Shown here: positions 1 through 6,030 of the stretch, in pieces
Layout: every line of letters starts with the position of its first letter
How positions within the stretch are numbered: the first letter of the stretch is position 1
Assembly: GCA_965365445.1 (NCBI GenBank)
Contig: CBDUBS010000060.1
Span: 1-18,943, forward strand
Source: CBDUBS01 sp965365445
Lineage (GTDB): Bacteria; Bacteroidota; Rhodothermia; Rhodothermales; DASSAV01
DNA: 18,943 nucleotides
Direction: 5' to 3'
Made by a program: the position numbers and the translations under genes
The notes under the pieces: generated by a model
The model's input: the letters and a program-made list of their open reading frames with translations, nothing else
Told to the model about the DNA's origin: nothing
Databases searched by the model: none

Positions 1-682
1 GCACCCCATCCCCCCCGAAGCTCTGCAAGCGGCCCACGGCGCTGATGATGCCGCTAGTGACCGTGTTGCTGAGCTCCGGCGAAAGCGGGCTGCCGAAGGC
101 CATGACCCACTGTCCGGCCTTGAGGACATCGGAGTCGCCGGTGGCGATGAACGGCAGAGCGGAGGCGTCGATCTTGATGACCGCCAGGTCGGTGGCCGGA
201 TCGGTTCCGACGATACGGGCATCGTACAACGTACCGTCGAGCAGTTTTACCTTCAGTTCATCGGCTCCTTCCACGACATGGTTGTTGGTTACGATAAAGC
301 CGTCCTCGCGGACGATCGCTCCCGAGCCCATCCCCTGCTGCCGATAGGGTTCGGGCGCCTGCCGGCCGCCGGGGGCCGAGAAGAAATCCTGAAAGGGAGT
401 CCCTTCGAAGGGGTTGGCCCGGGTTTCCGTTCGGGTCAGCTTTTCGGCGAGGATCTGCACGACGGCGGGATTTACCGCTTCCGCCACCGCCGTATACGCC
501 TGCTCCAGATCCAGGGCGGCCCCCAGGCGCGCCGGGGCCACTTCGGCGACACCGGCTTTCCCTTCCGTACCGATCAGGTTTCCCCGATCAAAGAGGTTCG
601 CTCCTACCGTCGAAAAAAAGATGCCTGAGAGAAAAGCTACCAGCAACAGTACGGCCGGTGTAATTCGTTTTCTGATTTGCAT
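1..682 (-). CDS. degP: HtrA/DegP-family periplasmic serine protease, N-terminal part (runs off the left edge)
   Basis: This is the first 227 residues of a trypsin-like envelope protease that degrades or refolds damaged periplasmic proteins. The start is the ATG at 680-682. Residues 8-28 form a hydrophobic signal-anchor after a basic start (MQIRKR). The protease domain begins near residue 58. The glycine-rich strand GMGSGAIV precedes the catalytic His135 (NNHVVEGA), and the catalytic Asp165 lies in TDLAVIKID. The Ser of the GNSGGP motif and the PDZ domains would lie beyond the window. The stretch at residues 86-118 (NPFEGTPFQDFF and following) matches the variable LA loop of DegP-like proteins. 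The gene is divergent from the RCK gene. The family assignment is firm; DegP versus DegQ or DegS cannot be settled without the C-terminus. Confidence 0.93.
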   Translation of the reverse strand, partial: MQIRKRITPAVLLLVAFLSGIFFSTVGANLFDRGNLIGTEGKAGVAEVAPARLGAALDLEQAYTAVAEAVNPAVVQILAEKLTRTETRANPFEGTPFQDFFSAPGGRQAPEPYRQQGMGSGAIVREDGFIVTNNHVVEGADELKVKLLDGTLYDARIVGTDPATDLAVIKIDASALPFIATGDSDVLKAGQWVMAFGSPLSPELSNTVTSGIISAVGRLQSFGGDGV

Positions 683-985
683 ATCGATTGTGTATGGGGA
701 TTGTTTTCGTGAAAGCGCCCGCACTCCGACCGGGCGGGCTTCGAAACAGGACGATCACCGCCGCCGGTCCTTCTCGTGACGGATTCCGGGGAGGGGCGCG
801 TCCGTACCGATATTTTTACAACAACCATGCCACAGGCGTGCGCACCAGTAAATACAACCGACTGTCTTTGCAATACTTACACACGGGCTACCGCCAGATG
901 AACCCGCGTAGAGGCTCCGAGCATTTTATCGGGGCGCTACCGCTCGAAATGCGTACATTCATTCCCCAACCAGATTCGAGTTACC
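683..985. other. Divergent intergenic region between the protease and RCK genes
   Basis: These 303 bases separate two genes read away from each other, so they must hold a promoter for each. I see no convincing open reading frame, RNA gene or strong hairpin. Weak candidates only: on the plus strand, TTGCAA near 878 with TACCGC about 15 bases on, and TACATTCA near 954, which resembles the Bacteroidota -7 element (TAnnTTTG). None is good enough to list as a promoter. Neither flanking start has a clear Shine-Dalgarno sequence. Confidence 0.5.
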
Positions 986-1645
986 ATGAAGCGTTTCGTT
1001 ATCGTAGGGTTGGGCAGTTTCGGTTCTAGCGCGGCACGGGCGCTCTATACCCAGGGTCATGACGTGATTGCGGTGGATTTCGTCGAGGATAAGGTGGACG
1101 CCATCGCCGCACACGTTACACGAGCAGCCGTCGGGGACGCCCGGCAACTGGATATCCTCGAACGTATCGGAGCGAAGGATGCCGATGCGGCAGTGGTCAG
1201 CACCGGAGACGACATGAGCGCCAGCATCCTATCGGTTATGGCCCTCCGGGACCTGGGGGTACGCGAGATTTACGTCAAGGCCGTTTCCCGGGATCACGCA
1301 CGCATTCTGAAGAAAATCGGGATTACGGAGACGATATTTCCCGAGCAGGAGTCGGCCATGAATCTGGCGACGCGGATATCCCGCAGCAGTGCGTTGCTGA
1401 ATTACGTCCGGTTGGGCGGCGGATTCAGCCTTCAGGAAATGGCCGTACCGAATGAATGGAACGGCAAGACGTTGCGCGAGCTTCAGCTCCGGGCCCGCTA
1501 CGGCATTTCGGTGGTTGCCGTACACGACGTACTGACCGACGCCATGATTCCCGTACCCGACCCGGACGCGCCGTTGAAGGATTCGGACACGTTGCTGGTA
1601 AGCGGAAGCGACGAAAGCCTGGCCACGGTAGCCCGGCTGACCTGA
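986..1645 (+). CDS. ktrA: KtrA/TrkA-type RCK regulator of potassium uptake
   Basis: This is a 219-residue cytoplasmic gating subunit of a Trk/Ktr potassium channel. The N-terminal Rossmann (TrkA-N/RCK) domain covers about residues 1-130. It carries the nucleotide-binding turn GLGSFG at 8-13 and the acidic residue D31 after the second strand (VIAVD), which normally contacts the ribose of NAD(H) or ATP. The TrkA-C domain follows from about 140 to the end. The length matches single-unit KtrA proteins rather than the doubled TrkA. No membrane partner (KtrB/TrkH) is in the window, so the gene is either an orphan or the partner lies elsewhere. The start has no clear Shine-Dalgarno sequence, but it begins exactly at the usual MKRFVIVGLG. 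The stop lies only 7 bases from the stop of the converging cbpA gene. Confidence 0.92.
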   Translation: MKRFVIVGLGSFGSSAARALYTQGHDVIAVDFVEDKVDAIAAHVTRAAVGDARQLDILERIGAKDADAAVVSTGDDMSASILSVMALRDLGVREIYVKAVSRDHARILKKIGITETIFPEQESAMNLATRISRSSALLNYVRLGGGFSLQEMAVPNEWNGKTLRELQLRARYGISVVAVHDVLTDAMIPVPDPDAPLKDSDTLLVSGSDESLATVARLT

Positions 1646-1652
1646 GGGCCGT

Positions 1653-2615
1653 TCAACCGGCTTCGGGAAGGAGGCCTTCGGCTTCGGCCCATGCCAGTAG
1701 TTTTCGGCGGGCTTCCTCGTTCAACTCGCGGGGAATTTCGATGTCCATTTCCACATACAGATCGCCGGTAGCCGTATCGGTCCGCACCCCCTGGCCCCGG
1801 ACGCGGAAGCGCTCGCCGGGTTGAGCACCGGCCGGGACGGTAACTTTTACCGTCCCTCCATAGGGCGTCAGAATGGTTTTCGCTGTTCCCAGGATGGCTT
1901 CCAGGGCGTTTAGCCGCGTTTTTACATACAGATCGGTCCCCTCCCGGCGGAAAACGGGGTGTGGTTCCACCTCGAACGTGATGTACAGATCGCCCCGGGC
2001 GCCGGCAGGGCCCGGGCGCCCCCGTCCTTTGAGGCGGATACGGCTGCCGGTATCGACGCCGGGCGGAATGTCCAGGCGGACGGTTTGCCCGTCGGGGAGC
2101 TTGATTTCCGTTTGCCCGCCTACGAGCGCCTGCTCGAAGGGCAAACGCAAATGCGATTCCAGGTCCGCGGAGGCCGTTCGGCCGTGTCGGGCGGATTCCG
2201 TACGACCGCCTCCGTAGAAGCCTCCGAACAGGTCGCCGAGATTGTCGAAGCGTCCGTCGTTGAATATGAACCCTGCATCCGGGCCTGCGCCGGTCGTTTC
2301 CATGCGGACATAGGTTCCGTCGGGCGCTCTGTAGAAGCGGGAATTGCCGTCCCGGGCGCCCTGATGAAACCCGTCGAACCGGGCGCCGGCGAACGGGTCC
2401 TTTCGCATACGGTCATATTCCGCACGCCGTTTGGGATCTCCGATGACATCGTAGGCGGACTGGATTTCCTTGAACCGTTCCTCGGCCTCCGATTTATCGG
2501 GATTCCGGTCCGGGTGGTAATCGCGCGCCATCTTCCGATACGCTCGTTTTATTTCGCTCTCGGTTGCGGCCTCAGTGACACCCAGGATATCGTAGTAATT
2601 TATCGTGTTATCCAT
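1653..2615 (-). CDS. cbpA: CbpA-type DnaJ co-chaperone (no zinc finger)
   Basis: This is a 320-residue Hsp40 that would stimulate DnaK ATPase activity and deliver substrates. The J domain at residues 6-71 contains the essential HPD tripeptide (YHPDRNPD). A Gly/Phe-rich linker follows (about 75-145, including DNLGDLFGGFYGGG). Two beta-sandwich C-terminal substrate domains follow (about 150-310, with strands such as KLPDGQTVRLDIPPG and VTVPAGAQPGERFRV). The four CxxCxGxG zinc repeats of canonical DnaJ are absent, which makes this the CbpA/type II class. It lies downstream of hsp20 on the same strand, with an intrinsic terminator in the 83-base gap, so expression probably needs read-through or its own start. 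Stress co-regulation with hsp20 is an inference from position. Confidence 0.93.
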   Translation of the reverse strand: MDNTINYYDILGVTEAATESEIKRAYRKMARDYHPDRNPDKSEAEERFKEIQSAYDVIGDPKRRAEYDRMRKDPFAGARFDGFHQGARDGNSRFYRAPDGTYVRMETTGAGPDAGFIFNDGRFDNLGDLFGGFYGGGRTESARHGRTASADLESHLRLPFEQALVGGQTEIKLPDGQTVRLDIPPGVDTGSRIRLKGRGRPGPAGARGDLYITFEVEPHPVFRREGTDLYVKTRLNALEAILGTAKTILTPYGGTVKVTVPAGAQPGERFRVRGQGVRTDTATGDLYVEMDIEIPRELNEEARRKLLAWAEAEGLLPEAG

Positions 2616-2633
2616 GACCTCGTTTCATTTGCC

Positions 2634-2670
2634 ATAAAAGAACCCCCGCTCGGAGCGGGCCGAACGGGGG
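2634..2670 (-). terminator. Intrinsic terminator after hsp20
   Basis: An inverted repeat at 2643-2670 pairs CCCCCGCTCGG with CCGAACGGGGG, with one mismatch in an 11-base stem and a 6-base loop. On the minus strand the G-rich arm is followed directly by TTCTTTTAT. It sits 28 bases beyond the hsp20 stop and just before the cbpA start. It should end most hsp20 transcripts and allow partial read-through into cbpA. Confidence 0.75.
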
Positions 2671-2698
2671 TATCGAAGGTCAACCGCTGCGGGCTTCG

Positions 2699-3139
2699 TC
2701 AGGCGATTTCGATGCGCCTGGGCTTCGATTCTTCCCGTTTGGCTACCGTGATGGTCAGTACGCCGTCTCTCAGGTTGGCCTGGACGTCATCCGGGTTGCC
2801 GGCCTGCGGGAGCGAGAACGAACGATAGAAGTGGCCGTAGGAGCGTTCGACCCGGTGGAAGTTCTCCCTCTTTTCTTCGTGTTCGGCCTTGCGCTCCCCT
2901 TTTACATGGAGCATTCCTTCATGCAGTTCCACGTTCAGGTTTTCCTTCTGCAAGCCGGGCACATCCATACGGATGAGGTAGCTTTCCTCCGTCTCCGAAA
3001 GGTCGGCCCTGGGCGACCACAACAGGCCCCGGGTTTCTGCGCCGCTTTGCGTGTCGCCGAGCTGATCGAATACGCGGTCGATCTCCCGGCGCAGGGTTCC
3101 AAAGGGAGCCAGCGGCGAATACTGCATCAGGCTGTTCAT
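2699..3139 (-). CDS. Small heat-shock protein, Hsp20/alpha-crystallin family
   Basis: This is a 146-residue ATP-independent holdase that would bind unfolding proteins during stress. A short N-terminal arm (residues 1-40) precedes the alpha-crystallin domain at about 43-135. That domain has the typical SETEESYLIRMDVPG entry, the internal HVKGER strand and the closing LRDGVLTITVAKR. The C-terminal tail holds the IxI oligomerisation motif (IEI, residues 143-145). The start is supported by an unusually strong Shine-Dalgarno sequence, AAAGGAGGT at 3153-3145 (minus strand), six bases from the ATG. Most starts in this window lack one, which suggests high induced expression. Upstream are a sigma-54-like promoter, a hairpin and a 15-base dyad, all listed separately. 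No CIRCE element is visible. Confidence 0.95.
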   Translation of the reverse strand: MNSLMQYSPLAPFGTLRREIDRVFDQLGDTQSGAETRGLLWSPRADLSETEESYLIRMDVPGLQKENLNVELHEGMLHVKGERKAEHEEKRENFHRVERSYGHFYRSFSLPQAGNPDDVQANLRDGVLTITVAKREESKPRRIEIA

Positions 3140-3144
3140 CGCTT

Positions 3145-3199
3145 ACCTCCTTTATCCTGTTTGATCCAAACATCTGTTTTCCGGCTCGTCCTTCGAGCC
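3145..3199 (-). promoter_or_regulatory. Structured hsp20 leader: dyad next to the ribosome binding site, plus hairpin
   Basis: Three signals lie in the predicted 5' leader, read on the minus strand. A perfect hairpin has 6-base arms (GGCTCG/CGAGCC) and loop AAGGA at 3199-3183. A perfect 15-base dyad TGTTTGGATCAAACA lies at 3172-3158. The Shine-Dalgarno AAAGGAGGT is at 3153-3145. The dyad ends four bases before the ribosome binding site. It could be a repressor operator or part of an RNA thermometer. The sequence alone does not decide. Confidence 0.5.
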
Positions 3200-3216
3200 T
3201 TGCAGGGTGTTTCCTT

Positions 3217-3232
3217 TGCAGAAAGAGTGCCA
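3217..3232 (-). promoter_or_regulatory. Sigma-54-type (-24/-12) promoter candidate for hsp20
   Basis: The minus strand reads TGGCACTCTTTCTGCA. The -24 block TGGCAC is perfect, the essential GG and GC doublets are present with the required 10 bases between them, and the -12 block is CTGCA (consensus TTGCA). Transcription would start near 3206, giving a leader of about 67 bases. Sigma-54 control of a small heat-shock gene is known for E. coli ibpB. No activator gene (bEBP) or rpoN is in the window. Confidence 0.55.
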
Positions 3233-3249
3233 GGAGGTCAATTAATGAT

Positions 3250-3306
3250 AAAATGGCATGAACCACGGGCGCTGATTTCAGCGTTGTCCGCAGATCATGC
3301 CATTTT
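3250..3306 (-). repeat. Long inverted repeat between the sigma factor gene and hsp20
   Basis: Perfect 12-base arms AAAATGGCATGA (3250-3261) and TCATGCCATTTT (3295-3306) enclose a 33-base centre. The centre contains a second perfect inverted repeat, CGCTGA-TT-TCAGCG. On the minus strand the outer stem ends in TTTTATCATTAATTG, so it may act as the terminator of the sigma factor gene, whose stop lies 85 bases upstream. The large insert makes it an unusual terminator, and a cruciform or protein-binding site is possible. Confidence 0.6.
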
Positions 3307-3391
3307 GACAACTACTGCCCGAACGTCCCGACACACCCCTTCGGGAGCCGGTTTCAGGCGCGATTCAGGCCGGCGCACTGAGGGAAACGGG

Positions 3392-4231
3392 TCAGCTGAT
3401 GTAGTTGCGAAGCCGGTCCCTGGAGCTGTTGCGGCGCAGTTTGCGAAGCGCCCGTTCCTTAATCTGCCGCACCCGTTCTCGGGTGAGGCTGAATCGGTCG
3501 CCGATGTCCTCCAGTTTCAGGGGATGCTCCCGGCCTATCCCGAAGTACAGGCGGATGATTTCCGCTTCCCGATCGGTCAGGGTTTCCAGAGCCTCCCGGA
3601 CGTCGAGGCGTATCGACTCGCCTACCAACGGCTCATCCGGTGCGTTATCTTCCCCGTCGGTCAATACATCCAGGAGGGTGTTATCGTCCTCGTCGCCGAA
3701 GGGAGCATCCATGGAGAGAGCCCTGGGGGACTGCATGACCGCCTCCAGGACCCGTTCGGCATCCAGCTGGAGATCCTCAGCCAGTTCCTCGATGCTCGGC
3801 TGGCGCTCGAACTGCTGGGAGAGGCGGGTGCTGGCCCGGCCGATTTTGGAGATGGTGCTGACCCGGTTAAGGGGAAGGCGTACGGTACGGCTCTGCTCCG
3901 CCAGCGCCTGCAAAATGGCCTGCCGGATCCACCAGACGGCGTAGGATATGAACTTGAACCCGCGCGTTTCGTCGAAGCGCTGCGCCGCCTTGATGAGGCC
4001 GTAGTTCCCTTCGTTGATGAGATCGGCGAGGCTCAGCCCCTGCCCCTGATACTTACGCGCTACCGTAACGACAAACCGGAGATTCGCCCGGGTCAGGCAG
4101 TGGAGCGCTTCTTTATCTCCCTGTTTGATCCGCGTGGCCAGCTCGACTTCCTGCCCCGCGTCGAGCAGCGGAATACGCCGGATCTCCTGGAGGTAGCGTT
4201 CCAGCATTCGTTGATGCACCGAGACGTACAT
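3392..4231 (-). CDS. rpoD: Primary-type RNA polymerase sigma factor (RpoD/SigA family, short form)
   Basis: This is a 279-residue sigma-70 factor that would direct RNA polymerase to housekeeping-type promoters. The chosen ATG at 4229-4231 is preceded by GAGGGAG; an in-frame ATG 45 bases upstream lacks support. Region 1.2 is at about 9-40 (LERYLQEI), and region 2 at about 45-115 holds the hallmark DLINEGNYGLIKAAQRFD and the -10-reading YAVWWIRQAI. Region 3 is at about 120-200. Region 4 ends with the helix-turn-helix LTRERVRQIKERALRKLR. Region 1.1 is missing, as is usual for Bacteroidota primary sigmas of about 280-290 residues. It lies upstream of hsp20 on the same strand. It could be the primary sigma or a close stationary-phase-like paralogue. 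Confidence 0.93.
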   Translation of the reverse strand: MYVSVHQRMLERYLQEIRRIPLLDAGQEVELATRIKQGDKEALHCLTRANLRFVVTVARKYQGQGLSLADLINEGNYGLIKAAQRFDETRGFKFISYAVWWIRQAILQALAEQSRTVRLPLNRVSTISKIGRASTRLSQQFERQPSIEELAEDLQLDAERVLEAVMQSPRALSMDAPFGDEDDNTLLDVLTDGEDNAPDEPLVGESIRLDVREALETLTDREAEIIRLYFGIGREHPLKLEDIGDRFSLTRERVRQIKERALRKLRRNSSRDRLRNYIS

Positions 4232-4800
4232 AACTCCCTCGTTTGATGCGCTGCACCGGATAGTAATCCCTGACAAGTCACTTCCCCCGTTTCACCTGGC
4301 AGGTCCGTAGGGCCTTTCGCGGGAGGTTTTATCAGCGGCATGAAGCCATCCACCAACGGCTACAGCATGTTTACCTGTTTCCTAAAGGGAATACGCGGAT
4401 TTTCGCCGGCTTCGCTCCGTTCCGGGGCGGCTGCCTGCGGCATATTTCACATAAGGGCGAGACGGCGGCCGTACTTTACTCTTGTAACATAATCGCCGGC
4501 CCGCGCCGATCCGGACATAATCTGTCAGGCCGCCGTACCATTTTGTATAAAGCCGGAAAAAGGATAGAACCCTTCCGGAGTGCCGCCCAAGATAGCTCGA
4601 CCCGGCGCAATCGCCTATAAGGAAAGGTATAGGGAGCCCGACGGAAAAAGGAGCATTACTGTGTAGGGATAATGCCTAACCGACTGAATCGTTTTACCCC
4701 CAAAAACCCTCAACCGGCCAGTCATGGAAGCCCTTGAGCGGACCGTTAAAGAAACAGCGCCGGGCGGTTCTCAATCCGGATCGTAACGAAAATAGCTTTT
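4232..4800. other. Long intergenic region upstream of the sigma factor gene and the cysteine operon leader
   Basis: About 570 bases without a supportable gene. Transcription must leave in both directions, to rpoD on the minus strand and to the cysteine leader on the plus strand. Visible structure is limited. A hairpin at 4553-4578 has arms CCGGAA/TTCCGG. The motif GGCGGCC near 4466 recurs inverted as GGCCGCC near 4528. There is no tRNA-like fold and no long poly-U hairpin. Possible open frames are short, have no ribosome binding site and have no recognisable product. An unannotated small RNA cannot be excluded. Confidence 0.5.
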
Positions 4801-4828
4801 TTGTCTCGCAGAACTTTTCGTATATAGC
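4798..4828 (+). promoter_or_regulatory. Candidate promoter of the cysteine operon leader
   Basis: TTGTCT (4801-4806) and TATAGC (4823-4828) are 16 bases apart; the overlapping TTTTTG (4798-4803) and TATATA (4821-4826) are 17 apart. This is the most A+T-rich promoter-like block before the leader peptide. Transcription from here would start near 4835 and give about 37 bases before the leader ATG. The call rests on resemblance and position only. Confidence 0.4.
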
Positions 4829-4871
4829 GTCGTTGAGAGCATACATACCATTGCAAGGAACCTCATCGATC

Positions 4872-4958
4872 ATGCATCCGGACGTTTCCCTCCACCTGTT
4901 TGCGGCGTGTTGTTGTTGCCCGGCCAAGGGTGGGGGAACGCGTACCGGTCCGGCGTAG
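4872..4958 (+). CDS. Poly-cysteine leader peptide of the cysteine operon attenuator
   Basis: This is a 28-codon ORF whose product contains four consecutive cysteines at residues 13-16 (HLFAACCCCPAKGG). They are encoded by TGT TGT TGT TGC at 4908-4919. It lies directly upstream of a cysteine synthase operon and ends 48 bases before the terminator stem. Its role would be to sense charged Cys-tRNA by ribosome stalling rather than to make a working protein. The weak ribosome binding site AAGGAA lies at 4855-4860, 11 bases before the ATG. The frame remains open upstream to 4734, but the likely promoter falls inside that longer frame, so the short start is preferred. Poly-Cys leader ORFs acting as cysteine-responsive attenuators are known from mycobacteria. 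I know of none described in this lineage, and the assignment here is by analogy and sequence logic. Confidence 0.78.
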   Translation: MHPDVSLHLFAACCCCPAKGGGTRTGPA

Positions 4959-5037
4959 CAGTTGAGCAAGCGCCTTTCCGGAAGAATCGAAAAGCGAAAC
5001 GCGACACCCCTCCCGTTTGAACGTGAGGGGTTTTTTT
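4889..5037 (+). promoter_or_regulatory. Four-segment transcription attenuator controlling cysM-mec-cysO-moeZ
   Basis: Four RNA segments can be paired by eye. Segment 1 (CCUCCACCU, 4889-4897) pairs over all nine bases with segment 2 (GGGUGGGGG, 4928-4936), seven Watson-Crick and two G-U pairs. Segment 2 (4928-4935) also pairs with segment 3 (CCCCUCCC, 5007-5014), seven of eight positions with one U-U mismatch. Segment 3 pairs with segment 4 (from 5022 to 5030) to form the terminator. The Cys codons (4908-4919) lie in the 1:2 loop. A ribosome stalled there would cover segment 1, free segment 2 to take segment 3, and prevent termination. A ribosome that reaches the stop at 4956-4958 leaves 1:2 free to form, so 3:4 terminates. 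The pairing is read from sequence; the mechanism is inferred. Confidence 0.72.
5006..5037 (+). terminator. Strong intrinsic terminator in the cysteine operon leader
   Basis: CCCCTC (5007-5012) pairs with GAGGGG (5025-5030). After one C-T mismatch, CG (5014-5015) pairs with CG (5022-5023), leaving a short A/T-rich loop. Seven T residues follow at 5031-5037. It lies between the leader ORF and cysM with no gene ending in front of it except the leader ORF. That placement is what makes attenuation the natural explanation. Confidence 0.92.
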
Positions 5038-5070
5038 ATGGACTTACCGAAGCGCTAATCAATACGACCC

Positions 5071-6024
5071 ATGCCGGTACTAACCGCTTTGAGCCACCCG
5101 CCCAGCCGCAGCGCGGCGCAGATGCCGTCGCTGGTGAAGCAGATCGGACAAACTCCCCTGGTGCGCCTGAAGGGGGTTGCCGCGACGCTGGCGCCCGGAG
5201 TGGCTCTGTATGCCAAAGCCGAATACATGAATCCCGGTGGATCGGTGAAGGATCGGCCGGCGCTCCGGATGGTGCGGGAGGGCCTTCGTCGGGGACTTTT
5301 GAAAGAAGGAATGACCCTGCTGGACGCAACCAGTGGAAACACGGGCATCGCGTACGCCATGATTGCGTCGTCGCTCGGGATTCCGGTAAAGCTGGCCCTG
5401 CCGGCCAATGCCTCGGCGGAGCGCAAGCATATCCTCCGGGCGTATGGGGCCGAACTCATCCTGACGGACCCGATGGGGGGTACGGATGAAGCGCAGCGAA
5501 CCGTCCGGGCGCTCGTCGCGGCCGAACCCGACCGATACTTCTATCCGGATCAGTACAACAACGACGATAACTGGAAAGCCCATTACGAGGGCACCGGCCC
5601 GGAAATCTGGGCGCAAACGCAGGGACGAGTCAGCCATTTCGTAGCCGCGCTGGGTACTTCCGGTACGTTTACCGGAGTCATGCGGCGTCTGAAAGAGATC
5701 GACGGGGCCATAACCGGCATTGCGGTACAGCCGGATTCTCCTCTGCACGGCATCGAGGGGGTCAAGCACATGGAAACGGCGGTCGTTCCCGGCATTTACG
5801 ATGCGGGGCTGCCGGACGAGATTGCGGCGATCTCCACGGAGGAAGCGCACGAGATGACCCGGCGGCTGGCTCGTGAGGACGGCTTGCTGGTGGGCGTATC
5901 GGCGGGCGCCAACGTAGCGGCCGCCCTGAAAGTGGGCCGGGAGCTCGACCAGGGCGTGCTGGTAACGGTTTTGTGCGACACGGGGATGCGGTACCTCAGT
6001 GAACCATTCTGGAGCGCCGCCTGA
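5071..6024 (+). CDS. cysM: PLP-dependent cysteine synthase, CysM-like (sulfur-carrier-dependent)
   Basis: This 317-residue fold-type II PLP enzyme makes the carbon-sulfur bond of cysteine. The Schiff-base lysine is K60 in NPGGSVKDRP, and the substrate loop is SGNTG (88-92). The phosphate-binding loop is GTSGT (195-199), with a second glycine turn SAGAN (277-281) and the closing CDTGMRYLSE. The neighbours mec, cysO and moeZ are the partners of mycobacterial CysM. The likely reaction is therefore attack of CysO-thiocarboxylate on an aminoacrylate made from O-phosphoserine or O-acetylserine; which donor cannot be told here. A start at Met18 (5122) would also fit the family. No Shine-Dalgarno sequence is visible at either start. 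A six-codon ORF sits between terminator and gene (5038-5058). The next gene starts 6 bases on. Confidence 0.93.
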   Translation: MPVLTALSHPPSRSAAQMPSLVKQIGQTPLVRLKGVAATLAPGVALYAKAEYMNPGGSVKDRPALRMVREGLRRGLLKEGMTLLDATSGNTGIAYAMIASSLGIPVKLALPANASAERKHILRAYGAELILTDPMGGTDEAQRTVRALVAAEPDRYFYPDQYNNDDNWKAHYEGTGPEIWAQTQGRVSHFVAALGTSGTFTGVMRRLKEIDGAITGIAVQPDSPLHGIEGVKHMETAVVPGIYDAGLPDEIAAISTEEAHEMTRRLAREDGLLVGVSAGANVAAALKVGRELDQGVLVTVLCDTGMRYLSEPFWSAA

Positions 6025-6030
6025 AACCCG

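Noticed and set aside
2831..4246. 471-codon open frame on the plus strand opposite hsp20 and the sigma factor gene
   Set aside because: Its translation shows no recognisable domain and it is antisense to two clear genes with intact motifs. Long shadow frames are expected in high-GC DNA.
4734..4958. Longer 74-residue version of the leader ORF
   Set aside because: The extra N-terminal part covers the best promoter candidate (4798-4828) and has no ribosome binding site. The short 28-codon ORF explains the Cys run and attenuator better.
5038..5058. Six-codon ORF (ATG directly after the terminator T-run) as a second leader peptide
   Set aside because: It contains no cysteine codon, has no ribosome binding site, and is short enough to occur by chance.
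4872..5070. Riboswitch (SAM, cobalamin or T-box) upstream of cysM instead of a peptide attenuator
   Set aside because: I see no T-box motif (UGGNACC), SAM-box or B12-box sequence. The poly-Cys codons and alternative pairings account for the terminator without one.
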